Assembly (NCBI GenBank): GCA_016720835.1
Contig: JADKJW010000026.1
Span: 1-25,042, forward strand
Reading direction: 5' to 3'
DNA length: 25,042 nt
Source of the DNA: Ignavibacteria bacterium
GTDB lineage: Bacteria > Bacteroidota > Ignavibacteria > SZUA-365
Shown: one piece after another, positions 1 through 7,790 of the stretch
Layout: every line of letters begins with the position of its first letter
Numbering within the stretch: position 1 is the stretch's first letter
The notes under the pieces: generated by a model
Database searches by the model: none
Seen by the model: only the letters and a program-made list of their open reading frames with translations
What the model was told of the DNA's origin: nothing
Made by a program: the position numbers and the translations under genes

Positions 1-7
1 TCTGCAC

Positions 8-42
8 GCCCAGATCCTTCGCTGCGCTGCCAATGACAGCGG
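8..42. repeat. Dispersed intergenic repeat, partial copy A
   Basis: The core cCCAGATCCTTCGCT followed by an AATGACAG-type end recurs at 343-384 and 2394-2460. All three copies lie outside genes. This looks like a short dispersed intergenic element. The copy here is cut by the window edge or degraded. No function can be read from the sequence. Confidence 0.45.
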
Positions 43-70
43 TGATCTTAAAGTTCGTGAGCGTTGTTGT

Positions 71-236
71 CCACGAACTCACCCCAAACCCCTCTCTTGG
101 AAAGAGAGGGGCTTCAAGTTTGAGAGACATTTCTTGACGATGCCTTCAGCGCGAGCGTTGCTGCAAGGCATGGTGTTTATTCTCTTCCTCCCCCTTCTCT
201 TTTCAAGAGAAGGGGGCCGGGGGGATGAGTTCGTGG
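71..236. repeat. Pair of hairpin repeats in inverted orientation
   Basis: Two perfect hairpins, CCCCTCTCTT/AAGAGAGGGG (89-98 with 102-111) and CCCCCTTCTCTT/AAGAGAAGGGGG (190-201 with 205-216), are enclosed by inverted outer arms: CCACGAACTCACCCC at 71-85 and GGGGATGAGTTCGTGG at 221-236. Each half has the order GAACTCA, C-rich block, hairpin, so this is one repeat family present twice head to head, about 165 bp overall. It could be a small palindromic (MITE-like) element or a bidirectional terminator. No open frame inside it looks like a gene. Confidence 0.6.
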
Positions 237-342
237 GGCCCTCCAATACTGACATCACTTTCGACGATAATGGGATGCCGTCCAATGAGTGACTCAGGAT
301 GACCGCACCCTTTGGGATTCACGTATCACAGAGAGCCGCTCG

Positions 343-384
343 CACTCTGAACGCCCAGATCCTTCGCTTCCGACTACGCCTCGC
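343..384. repeat. Dispersed intergenic repeat, copy B
   Basis: The stretch CACTCTGAACGCCCAGATCC followed by TTCGCTTC closely matches CACTGAACGGCCAGATCC plus TTCCCTTC at 2394. It lies just past the 3' end of the minus-strand TPR gene. A fragment of the other repeat end (ACTCAGGATGACCGC) occurs shortly before it at about 292-305. The remaining non-genic sequence at 237-451 shows nothing else. Confidence 0.45.
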
Positions 385-451
385 TTCGCTCGGCTTCTTC
401 GGACCAGGTCGCTCGAGGATGGCGGGGGGCCTTGTATAAACGCCCGCACGA

Positions 452-1858
452 CTATTTCAGGTTCGCCCCAGATTCCTGCTCGAGCAACGCGATCGTCGAC
501 GGCGAGAGCTTCGCCTCCTGCGCGAAATGTTCCAGCTTCGCGCGATAGGCGTCCGCCTCGGCAACCATGCCCGCGGCGCGCTGAGGCTTTCATGGTAAGG
601 CGATGCCGGGCTGAAGGGCAGCATCGCCGACGCGTCGGCCTCGCGAGTGCTGCGGTACATGGAGCGGTCGTGCGCGGCGCATTGCGGTCCGGTGAAGAGC
701 GCGGGCTTCGCGTCGTCGAAGGTAGCCTTCTTCGTGCTGCCGGGTCACCGCGCCGGACGCTTCGCGTTCGGTCCCTTGCGTATGCGTGCCGCAGTCGATG
801 CCGCAGCGGAGGTCAAGAAAGGTCCATGCCCGTGCCGTCCGCAGGTGGCCGCGATGGCGATGGGACGCGGGAATTTCCCGAGGCGCTTCTGCTCGGCCCA
901 CCAGCGCACGACAGCGGCGTCCGCTGAACGCAAGGAAGCGCGGATCGTCCACACCGTTCGTATGCAGATTCGGATCCTTCATTCTTTCCTCGAGCCCCTT
1001 CGGCATCGGGACCTTGTACTCCTTGTAAAGCCGCGCGGCGCACAGGGTGTATTCGTCCAGTTCCGCTCTGGACGTCGGCAGCCGGAATCCTGTTGCGCGC
1101 ATGCGGCGCGCCGCGTACCCAGGGTGCGTTGAGCATGGCGCTGTTCAGCACCGCGACATCGGGCCGCATTCCGCGCGCCGTCTGCAGGGCCATATGGGGA
1201 AGGTGTCGAAGTCGCCGCTGGTGATCAGGATAAGCGTTCTCCGGCATGGCGCGCAGCATCCACGCGTTCATCTCCACGATGGCGGGGTGAGGAAGCCGCT
1301 TTCGAGCATGCGTGCGAGGCCTTCTTCTCCATGGCCGCGTCGCCGCGCCAGATCGCCTGCGAGCAGATGCCGATCCACGCGTCGCCGTCGGTGTCGTCGT
1401 ATTGCACAGCGAGATTGAGGTGTTCCGGGGCCTTTCGTAGCCCTCTGTCGCATTGTTTTCTGTCATGCCGCCGTACTGCGGGTTGTAGGCGTGGGCGAGT
1501 TCCACGTGCGCGAAAGGCGTTGTTCCGGATCGATGGCGAGCGCCCTGCGGGCGAAGGCCGCGCAGGAATCCATGACGGCGTTGCCCGCGGTGTTGCTGAA
1601 TTGCTGATACTGCATGGCTTTCGCGCGCCAGGCCCACGCGTTGGCGTTGTCCAGATCCGCGTCCGTTGCGGCCTTGAAGTGCACCGCGGCGGAGTCCGCA
1701 TTTCCGGCGCGGTAGAATTCCAGGCCCTTGTCCAATGCTCGCTTCGCGGCCTCGGTGTCGCCCGGTTTGGAGCAGGAGGAGAGTCCGGCGAAGAGCGCGA
1801 GGGTGAGAATTGTCGCCAGGAGGCGGGTGAATGTCCTGTTGCCTGAATGCTGCGTCAT
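452..1858 (-). CDS. TPR-like lipoprotein, broken by several frameshifts
   Basis: The start at 1858 gives a lipoprotein signal (positively charged N-terminus, hydrophobic stretch, GLSSC lipobox). Helical repeats of TPR type follow, with sequence such as ALDKGLEFYRAGNADSAAVH and NANAWAWRAKAMQY. The reading frame then shifts repeatedly, but homologous sequence continues: ELAHAYNPQYGG, then AWIGICSQAIWRGDAAMEKK, then ILITSGDFDTFP and ARGMRPDVAVLNSAML. The end reads KLSPSTIALLEQESGANLK before a TAG at 454-452. The (T/S)xGDxDTFP signature followed by R-x-D-V-x-V-x-N is known to me from TPR-containing lipoproteins of Bacteroidota-like bacteria whose role is unclear. An intact product would be about 465 residues. 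The breaks look like sequencing indels because motifs survive on both sides, but a true pseudogene cannot be excluded. Confidence 0.7.
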
Positions 1859-1937
1859 CGCTGCTCCAAAGACGTTGGTGGAATAATTCGATCGAACAAT
1901 CCAACATACTCATCGAATCGGTGAAATCCACCCCTCT

Positions 1938-2196
1938 GGCACCCCCTCCGGGGTGCTTGGATGTCGCATGGCGTGCGCGCGTTCAAGTGGTCTTCGACAC
2001 ACGCTGCTCGGCACCCCGTTCCGGGGTGCGCCCGGCCCCGACCACGGGCCGGGTCCTATTCCGGGGGGGGGGGGCCGGGGGCTTCGACGCACCGGCTGCT
2101 TTCTGGCACCCCGTTCCGGGGGCGGCACCAACAATTCGCGCGTCGTCCTATTCCGGTGGTCTTCGACGCACCGGCTACTTTCTGGCACCCCGTTCC
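1938..2196. repeat. Cluster of palindromic intergenic repeats
   Basis: Up to four degenerate copies of one unit lie here. The fullest copy (2147-2196) has TCCTATTCCGGTGGTCTTCG, then ACGCACCGG, a CTACTTTCT spacer and GGCACCCCGTTCC. The unit is thus two adjacent hairpins: CCGGTG...CACCGG, then GGCACCCC(GTTCC)GGGGTGC. Other copies are at 1938-1956 (second hairpin only), 1984-2029 and 2054-2122. The third contains a run of 12 Gs at 2063-2074. Open frames across this stretch are products of the repeats, not genes. Confidence 0.65.
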
Positions 2197-2268
2197 TTCT
2201 CCTTCTCCTTCTCCTTCTCCTTCTCCTTCTCCTTCTCCTTCTCCTTCTCCTTCTCCTTCTCCTTCTCC
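2195..2268. repeat. Hexanucleotide microsatellite (CCTTCT)n, about 12 copies
   Basis: Uninterrupted CCTTCT units run for about 74 bases and grow directly out of the CCGTTCC of the last palindromic unit. Read in the different frames they give poly Ser-Phe, Leu-Leu, Pro-Ser, Lys-Glu, Gly-Glu or Arg-Arg. All six frames are therefore open by arithmetic alone, and none is a credible protein. Copy number is likely to vary between cells and to be unreliable in the assembly. Confidence 0.9.
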
Positions 2269-2673
2269 TCGCCTTGCTCTGTTGCCGTTCCACGGGGACC
2301 CAGGGGGCCCGTTCCCCGCACCCAGGGCGGGGGGGCGGCCCCGGGAGACAACGGTCGGGTAAGGGCGACACGCTTGCACAAATGTCACTCGTACACTGAA
2401 CGGCCAGATCCTTCCCTTCGGCTTCGCTCAGGGCAAGCTACTTCGCTCAGGATGACGGGGCCGTATCATTGCCCGAGCGCCGCCACTTCGATTCAATCCG
2501 AAATTGGAAATCCGCCGCCTCGACTTCGCTCGACAAAAAATGTTTCCGGAATCGTGAATCCTTTCCCAATCGGCAGCATCCCATGTGAAATATGAACCGA
2601 ATTTCGCATGTTTCACCGGTTCATCATTGACTTCACGTATTCGCACCTCGTTTTCACACAGCACCTCTCAACC
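2269..2673. other. Intergenic stretch upstream of the cytochrome operon
   Basis: This stretch contains no gene. It opens with G/C-run hairpin-like sequence (GGGACCCAGGGGGCCC at about 2297 and following) and carries dispersed repeat copy C at 2394-2460 (CACTGAACGGCCAGATCC to CTCAGGATGACGGGG). It ends in the AT-richer leader of the octaheme cytochrome gene. A weak GG-N10-GC match at 2458-2473 is listed separately. Confidence 0.6.
2458..2473 (+). promoter_or_regulatory. Weak candidate sigma54 promoter
   Basis: GGGCCGTATCATTGCC has the invariant GG-N10-GC spacing and shares ATCATTGC with the much better match at 9248-9263. It lies about 200 bases before the cytochrome start and overlaps the end of a dispersed repeat, so chance is a real possibility. 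Confidence 0.2.
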
Positions 2674-4248
2674 ATGAAAGAATCTTCCTCGTTCTCGCGG
2701 TTATCGCTGTGACAGTGATATCCGCCGTCGCCGTATTGGCCCCCGACAATGCCGCTCCAAGCGATCTCACATTGCTTCGCGAGCGGCTCGAAGAAACCGT
2801 GCAAAGCGGTGGAGCACGACCGCTTCGCCATCCTTCAACAGAAGTTCTCCACCCCCCAGGAGATTACCGGGGCTTGCATCTCCTGCCACAACCACCGGCA
2901 TACCGAGGTGATGCAGTCCAACCACTGGAACTGGGAGCGCGAGGAGTACATCCAAGCGAGAGGGATCGTTTCCATCGGCAAGAAGAATGCGGTGAACAAC
3001 TTCTGCATCGGCGCGATGGGCAATGAACAGAGTTGCGCCAAATGCCACATCGGTCTGGGCATGACGGCGGACGGATTCAGCTTCACCGACGCGAAGAACA
3101 TCGATTGCCTCGTCTGTCACGACAACACCGAAACCTACGCCAAGGGGCAGGAAATGGGCGGCGCGCCTGATCCGGCGCTCGACCTCGGAAATATCGCGCG
3201 CCACGTCGGACGCCCGCAGCGCGCAAACTGCGGAGTGTGCCACTTCTATGGCGGCGGCGGAAACAACGTCAAGCACGGCGATCTCGAACAGGCCCTCTTC
3301 GAGCCGCAGCGCGACGTGGATGTGCACATGGGAATCGACGGCGTGAACATGGTCTGTGTCGATTGTCACACCACCGAAAAGCATAACATCGCCGGGAAAC
3401 TGTACTCCCTCTCTTCGATGAACAGGAACAGGGCAATGTGCGAGCAGTGCCATACCGCCACTCCGCATGACGACGATGTGCTCAATGAGCATACCCTGAA
3501 GGTCGCCTGCCAGACCTGCCACATTCCCGTCTATGCGAAAGTGAACGCCACCAAGACGCATTGGGACTGGGCACAGGCCGGCAAACTGCGCGACGGAAAG
3601 CCGTACGAGGAGGATGACAAGGACGGAAACCACACCTATCTCTCCATCAAGGGCAGATTCGAATGGGGAAAGAACCTTGAACCGGAATACGTCTGGTTCA
3701 ACGGCACCGCGTCACATTACCTTCTCGGCGACACGTATTCAGATACGACGCGGCCGATCGTCCTGAATACCCTCCATGGATCGTACGACGACGATGAAGC
3801 GAAGATCATTCCGGTGAAAGTTCACCGCGCGATACAGCCCGCCGATCCTGTCAACCGCACCCTCATCATGCCGAAGCTGTATGCCGATGTGGAGGGAGAA
3901 GGCGGTTTTTGGAAAGACTTCGATTGGAAGCGGTCCTCGGAGATCGGCATGAAGGCCGCGGGCTTGCCGTTCAGCGGACAGGTGGCCTTTGTCAAAACCG
4001 AGATGTACTGGCCGGTCAACCACATGGTCTCCGCGAAAGGCGCCACGGTGCAATGCACGGAATGCCATACGCGGAAGGACGGGCGTCTCGCCTCGCTCAC
4101 GGATTTCTACATGCCGGGCAGGGATTACTCAGGACCCGTCGAAACGGGAGGGGCCGCGCTGCTGTTGTTGACGGTATTCGGCGTCGTCGCCCACGGCTCT
4201 CTGCGCGCCTTCGTTGCGGTGCGCCGCAGGAAGGGAGGTGCGCGATGA
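2674..4248 (+). CDS. Octaheme c-type cytochrome, tetrathionate reductase (OTR) family
   Basis: The protein has eight CXXCH haem-binding motifs in order: CISCH, CAKCH, CLVCH, CGVCH, CVDCH, CEQCH, CQTCH and CTECH. A C-terminal membrane anchor (GGAALLLLTVFGVVAH) precedes an arginine/lysine-rich tail. The haem pattern, the length near 500 residues and the N-terminal text FAILQQKFSTPQEITGACIS fit the octaheme tetrathionate reductase family. The Shewanella member reduces tetrathionate, nitrite and hydroxylamine in vitro and has a lysine-ligated active-site haem; the substrate here is not known. ATG 2674 is in frame with the body but meets TGA at 2710. The hydrophobic export signal (IFLVLAVIAVTVISAVAVLA) lies one frame over, so at least two indels affect the first 40 codons. 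The body is open from about 2715, with a safe internal ATG at 2749. The stop overlaps the next gene. Confidence 0.88.
4232..4240 (+). promoter_or_regulatory. Ribosome binding site of the cytochrome b gene
   Basis: AGGGAGGTG lies four bases before ATG 4245, inside the end of the octaheme gene. It fixes that start and indicates translational coupling through the ATGA overlap. Confidence 0.7.
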
Positions 4249-4916
4249 ACGGGAACCGCGTGTATGTGTACCGCGCCTTCGAGCGCTTCTGGCACTGGAG
4301 CCAGAGTGTGCTGATTCTGTTTCTCGCCGTCACGGGTTTCGAAATTCACGGTGCGATAACCTTCTTCGGCTTTCACCAGGCGGTCATCTATCACAATACC
4401 GCGGCGTATGCGCTCATCGTGCTGATCGCCTTCGCGATATTCTGGCATCTCGCCACCGGGGAATGGAAGCAATATGTGCCGACCGCCACGCATATCAAGG
4501 CGCAAACAAATTATTATATATTCGGCATTTTCCGGAATGTGCCGCATCCGACAAAGAAAACCGCGCTCAGCAAACTCAACCCGCTTCAGCGGCTGGTCTA
4601 TTTCGCGTTGAAGGTTCTCGTCATTCCCGTGATCGTCACCTCCGGTTTGCTGTACATGTTGTACCGCTATCCGCACCGGCATGGCATCGAGGCGTTGAAT
4701 ATCGACACGTTGCACACCATTGCGATCATCCATACCGTCGGAGCATTTCTGCTGATCGCCTTCATCGTCGCCCACATCTATCTGATCACGACAGGCACCA
4801 CGGTTCTCAGCAACCTCAAAGCCATGCTGACCGGCTATGAAGATGCCGCGCACATGGGGCAGCACGACACTTCGGAAACGCCATCGCAGATCACGGACAA
4901 GGAGGTGCAGTCATGA
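4245..4916 (+). CDS. Membrane cytochrome b (b561 / thiosulfate-reductase gamma type)
   Basis: The protein has 223 residues and four predicted membrane helices. Histidines sit where this family binds two b haems: FERFWHWSQ in helix 1, VIYHNTAAY and FWHLATGEW around helix 2, and LHTIAIIHTVG and FIVAHIYL in helices 3 and 4. Such subunits pass electrons between the quinone pool and a periplasmic partner. The ATGA overlap with the octaheme cytochrome makes that cytochrome the obvious partner, giving a quinol-linked reductase (or oxidase) module at the inner membrane. The partnership is inferred from context; the fold call is firm. Confidence 0.87.
   Translation: MNGNRVYVYRAFERFWHWSQSVLILFLAVTGFEIHGAITFFGFHQAVIYHNTAAYALIVLIAFAIFWHLATGEWKQYVPTATHIKAQTNYYIFGIFRNVPHPTKKTALSKLNPLQRLVYFALKVLVIPVIVTSGLLYMLYRYPHRHGIEALNIDTLHTIAIIHTVGAFLLIAFIVAHIYLITTGTTVLSNLKAMLTGYEDAAHMGQHDTSETPSQITDKEVQS
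4899..4907 (+). promoter_or_regulatory. Strong ribosome binding site before the first YeeE/YedE gene
   Basis: AAGGAGGTG, close to a perfect Shine-Dalgarno sequence, lies five bases before ATG 4913. It decides the start of the downstream gene and shows that this organism uses Shine-Dalgarno initiation at least within operons. Confidence 0.75.
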
Positions 4917-5431
4917 CAAGCCCGAAAGAGTACATGAATCCGTACGTCGCCGGAGCGCTGCTCGGCCTCCTGCTGACGCTCACCATCTTCATCACCGGAC
5001 GGGGTCTCGGCGCGAGTGGCGCGATGAAGAGCGCGACGGTCGCCACCATGCAGACGATTGCTCCCTCGCACACGAAGGAGGCGACCTTCTACAAGGACTA
5101 CACGGTGGAACATCCCGAAGGCGCGTTGAAGAACTGGCTGGTGTTCGAGGTCATCGGTGTCGTCATCGGCGCCTTCCTTTCCGGACTGCTCTCGAGACGC
5201 CTGTCCTTCGTGCTGGAGCATGGTCCACGGACGACCCGCGCGGTCCGCGTCGTCGGCGCGCTGTTCGGCGGCGCGCTGTTCGGATTCGGCGCGCAACTCG
5301 GAAGAGGCTGCACCAGCGGGGCCGCCCTGAGCGGGATGGCCGTGCTTTCCACCGGCGGCATCATCACCATGCTCGCGATCTTCGGCGGCGCCTACGCCTT
5401 CGCGTACTTTTTTCGAAAGTTCTGGGTATAA
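4913..5431 (+). CDS. YeeE/YedE-family sulfur-compound permease, first subunit
   Basis: The protein has 172 residues. Hydrophobic segments lie near residues 9-29, 76-93, 106-125 and 138-165, and the signature GRGCTSGAALSG places a cysteine in a membrane segment. YeeE/YedE proteins of the thiosulfate-importer (TsuA) type use such membrane cysteines to relay thiosulfate or related sulfur compounds. This half-size protein and the next gene each carry one signature, so the two probably act together as a split transporter. The gene starts within the stop of the cytochrome b gene (ATGA) and is followed 12 bases later by its partner. Substrates other than sulfur, including selenium species, cannot be excluded from sequence. 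Confidence 0.85.
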   Translation: MTSPKEYMNPYVAGALLGLLLTLTIFITGRGLGASGAMKSATVATMQTIAPSHTKEATFYKDYTVEHPEGALKNWLVFEVIGVVIGAFLSGLLSRRLSFVLEHGPRTTRAVRVVGALFGGALFGFGAQLGRGCTSGAALSGMAVLSTGGIITMLAIFGGAYAFAYFFRKFWV

Positions 5432-5443
5432 GGAGCGCACACC

Positions 5444-6631
5444 ATGGGACCTCTCGTACCTGACATCATCGGACCGAACCTCAATTTCGTAGTCGCCCTC
5501 TTCATCGGCATCGCCTTCGGGTGGATCCTCGAACAGGCCGGATTCTCGACTTCGAAAAAACTCGTCGGCCTTTTTTACGGATATGATTTCACCGTGTTGC
5601 GCGTGTTCTTCACCGGCGGCATCGTCGCGATGGCGGGCGTGATCACCCTGCAGCATTTCGGCCTTCTCGATATCAACCTGACCTACATCAACCCCACGTT
5701 CATCTGGTCCGCGCTTGTCGGCGGATTGATCATGGGGCTCGGTTTCGTTGTCGGCGGCTTCTGTCCCGGCACGAGCGTCTGCGCCGCCGCCATCGGAAAA
5801 ATTGACGCGATACTGTTCATCGCGGGCTCCGCCCTCGGCGTCCTGCTGTTCGCCGAAGGATATCCCTTGTTCGAAGGCCTGTACAAGGCCGGGAACTGGG
5901 GCAATCCCCAGGTGTTCGAGTCGACGGGCCTGTCGAAGCCGCTCTTCGCGTTTCTTCTGACGACGATGGCCTTGCTGGCGTTCTGGGCGGTATCGCTGAT
6001 CGAGGCGCGCGTACGCGGCGAGAAACCTGCGTACGTGCACCTCTCACGGACATCCATCGCCGTCGCAGGCGTGGGAGTGCTGATCGCGTTCTCCGCGTTC
6101 GTGCTGCCCTCAAAAAAGGATGCGCTTCTTGGAGAAGCCGCCGCATCGGCCTCGACGCAGTCGCGCGCCAGAGTGATGTCGCTTGACGAGTTCGCATTCC
6201 GCGTGCTCGATGCCGATCCGCGCCTGCAGATCATCGATTTCCGTCCGGCGAAGGAAAGCGGAAGCGGGCGCCTGCCGAAATCCGTTTCGTTTACCGTGGA
6301 CAATCTTTTCGAAAAGGAACCTGCCAGGCTTCTCGGGCGCCGGCATGTGATTTCCGTGTTCGTCGCGTCGGACGAAGCGACAGAGCGTCGCATGGCCGGG
6401 ATTGCGGAAGGGTTGGGCTACAAGCACATCCATGTCCTGGAAGGAGGCTTGAACGCCTTCAACACGGAGATTCTCCACTTCGACAGCACGAAGGTTCCGC
6501 ATACCAGACAGGAAATCGACACGTACCGGTTCAGGAATCGCGCCCGCCGGACCCTCCCGGCGCTGATTGCCGCGAACACGTTTTCCGGTCCGGTGAAGAA
6601 GACCATCAAACGCGCCGTCGGAGGCTGCTGA
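5444..6631 (+). CDS. YeeE/YedE permease fused to a degenerate rhodanese domain
   Basis: Residues 1 to about 220 form a YeeE/YedE membrane domain with the motif GGFCPGTSVCAAAIGK and several helices. After a further helix (SIAVAGVGVLIAFSAFVLP) and a short linker, residues 240-340 resemble a rhodanese: DEFAFRVLDADPRLQIIDFR, then GLGYKHIHVLEGGLNAF. At the catalytic loop, where active rhodaneses have YC-x4-R, the text is VFVASDEATERR. Valine stands in place of cysteine, so sulfur transfer by the usual persulfide is unlikely and a binding or gating role is more plausible. This is the last gene of the operon, preceded by AAGGAG. A basic tail ends in GGC. The reading frame is uninterrupted. Confidence 0.82.
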   Translation: MGPLVPDIIGPNLNFVVALFIGIAFGWILEQAGFSTSKKLVGLFYGYDFTVLRVFFTGGIVAMAGVITLQHFGLLDINLTYINPTFIWSALVGGLIMGLGFVVGGFCPGTSVCAAAIGKIDAILFIAGSALGVLLFAEGYPLFEGLYKAGNWGNPQVFESTGLSKPLFAFLLTTMALLAFWAVSLIEARVRGEKPAYVHLSRTSIAVAGVGVLIAFSAFVLPSKKDALLGEAAASASTQSRARVMSLDEFAFRVLDADPRLQIIDFRPAKESGSGRLPKSVSFTVDNLFEKEPARLLGRRHVISVFVASDEATERRMAGIAEGLGYKHIHVLEGGLNAFNTEILHFDSTKVPHTRQEIDTYRFRNRARRTLPALIAANTFSGPVKKTIKRAVGGC

Positions 6632-6684
6632 TCGCGTTGCAGGTTCTGCCCGCCTGCGACATCCCTCAGGCAGCAGGAGACCGC

Positions 6685-7438
6685 TCAAAGCACGGCGCCG
6701 CGCATCTCACCCGAGGTGCGCGGCGTCGTGTTGACAGAACCGCAACCGGCGAATCGGCGAATGTCAGCGACGGCCTCGTTCCTGGCGCTTCCCACGATGC
6801 TGTCGAACAATGCTTTCGAAATGAACTGCGGCTGGTAGGCGCCGTTGGCGGCGAGGATTTGTGCATGGAACGAACGCAGGTGATTCCGCGATCCCTTCGT
6901 GGAGATTTCCATAGACCAGCAGAATATCCTGCGCGGCGATGCCGGCGCTCAGATCCATCAGATCCTTGATATCCGAGTCCTCGATCGTCGCGCCGACAAT
7001 GAAGGCGTCGAGCAGGCTCTTCGCTCCCGCGCCCGTCAATTGCGTGTAGAGCGCGGTCATTTTCGGATCGACAAACGCGCCCCGGACGTCCGATGTGACC
7101 GGATCCGTCACGCCATACCGGTCGAGCAGCACCTTCACCGCCGCCATATGCGTGGCTTCGCTTCTCGCGATATTGCCGAAGATGTTCGTCCCGTATTTCT
7201 CAAAGAAATACTGATAGACGTCGCGCGCGAGTTTTTCCTCTTCGCGCATGTGCCGGAGCCCCGCGATCACGGTATCGTTGATGGACGACGGGGCGATGGC
7301 ATTGATCGATGTCGTGAGCATTTCGAGCTGCTCCATGTCGTCCGGATTTTGCGATTGCGGACCGACTGCCGCGTCATCCGTGCACCCGGCGGCCGCCAGC
7401 GAGCCCAGAAGGAGGAGAAGAACGGGGAGAGTTTTCAT
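6685..7438 (-). CDS. DUF2202 ferritin-like lipoprotein, one frameshift
   Basis: A lipoprotein signal (MKTLPVLLLLLGSLAAAGC, then TDD) precedes a DUF2202 domain. GLRHMREEEKLARDVYQYFF, FGNIARSEATHM and SGIAAQDILLVYGNLHEG are its hallmark helices, with Glu and His placed like a ferritin-type metal site. Near 6893 the frame shifts by one base in a G run, and the domain continues as GSRNHLRSFHAQILAANG and QPQFISKALFDSIVG. The stop drawn is TGA at 6687-6685. A second indel could place the end at about 6764, just before the palindrome at 6691-6730. Function is unknown; members often appear near redox or metal genes. It converges on the cytochrome/YeeE operon. Confidence 0.78.
6691..6730. terminator. 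Long palindrome between convergent genes
   Basis: CACGGCGCCGCGCA (6691-6704) pairs with TGCGCGGCGTCGTG (6717-6730), 14 positions with one mismatch and a 12-base loop. It lies between the ends of the plus-strand operon and the minus-strand DUF2202 gene, as expected for a bidirectional terminator. It lacks a clear T-tract on either side and overlaps the drawn end of the DUF2202 frame. Confidence 0.45.
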
Positions 7439-7790
7439 GGTGAACCTCTGATGTGGAAGAACGAATGGAATGGTGGTTTCTCATGCGACAGCTTGCAGGA
7501 TCTGCGCGTCGATAGTCACTCATGCGAAAGGAGCCTGGGCGCCTGCATGCGGCCGCTGTATACCTTCCTGTCGATTACCGTGCCACATCGCGACACACCA
7601 TATTTGGATCGGAATCGCTGATCTGTGCAGATCGGAAACGTGGCACTCGACGATTCATGCCGCGCACACGGCAAGGATTGTCAGGATTCCACCACAACTC
7701 CGCAGCGCGTCATGGTGGGCGGTCCTTGCACCTTCCTTGTTGATTGTTTAATGTACATGTTCCGCTTCCTCTTTACGGTGGTAATGGCAG
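7439..7790. other. Divergent intergenic region, DUF2202 gene / sigma54 activator
   Basis: This stretch of 352 bases separates two divergently read genes and has no convincing open frame. It must hold both promoters. I found no GG-N10-GC element of good quality in either direction, and the many short palindromes (GCATGC, GCGGCCGC near 7550) are not specific. Confidence 0.5.

Noticed and set aside
289..927. Plus-strand open frame of 212 codons
   Set aside because: It lies antisense to the TPR lipoprotein and has Arg/Ser/Pro-rich shadow composition with no motif.
2195..2268. CRISPR array
   Set aside because: Contiguous six-base units with no spacers; the nearby palindromic units are irregularly spaced and diverged, and there are no cas genes.
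1910..2595. Several open frames on both strands with poly Arg, Lys-Glu, Ser-Phe or Leu tracts
   Set aside because: They exist only because the CCTTCT repeat contains no stop in any frame; the flanks are palindromic repeats.
2767..3633. Minus-strand open frame of 288 codons
   Set aside because: Antisense shadow of the octaheme cytochrome, which has eight haem motifs in the plus frame.
4835..6040. Minus-strand open frame of 401 codons, rich in Glu, Arg and Asp
   Set aside because: Mirror of the two YeeE/YedE genes; charged low-complexity composition and no domain.
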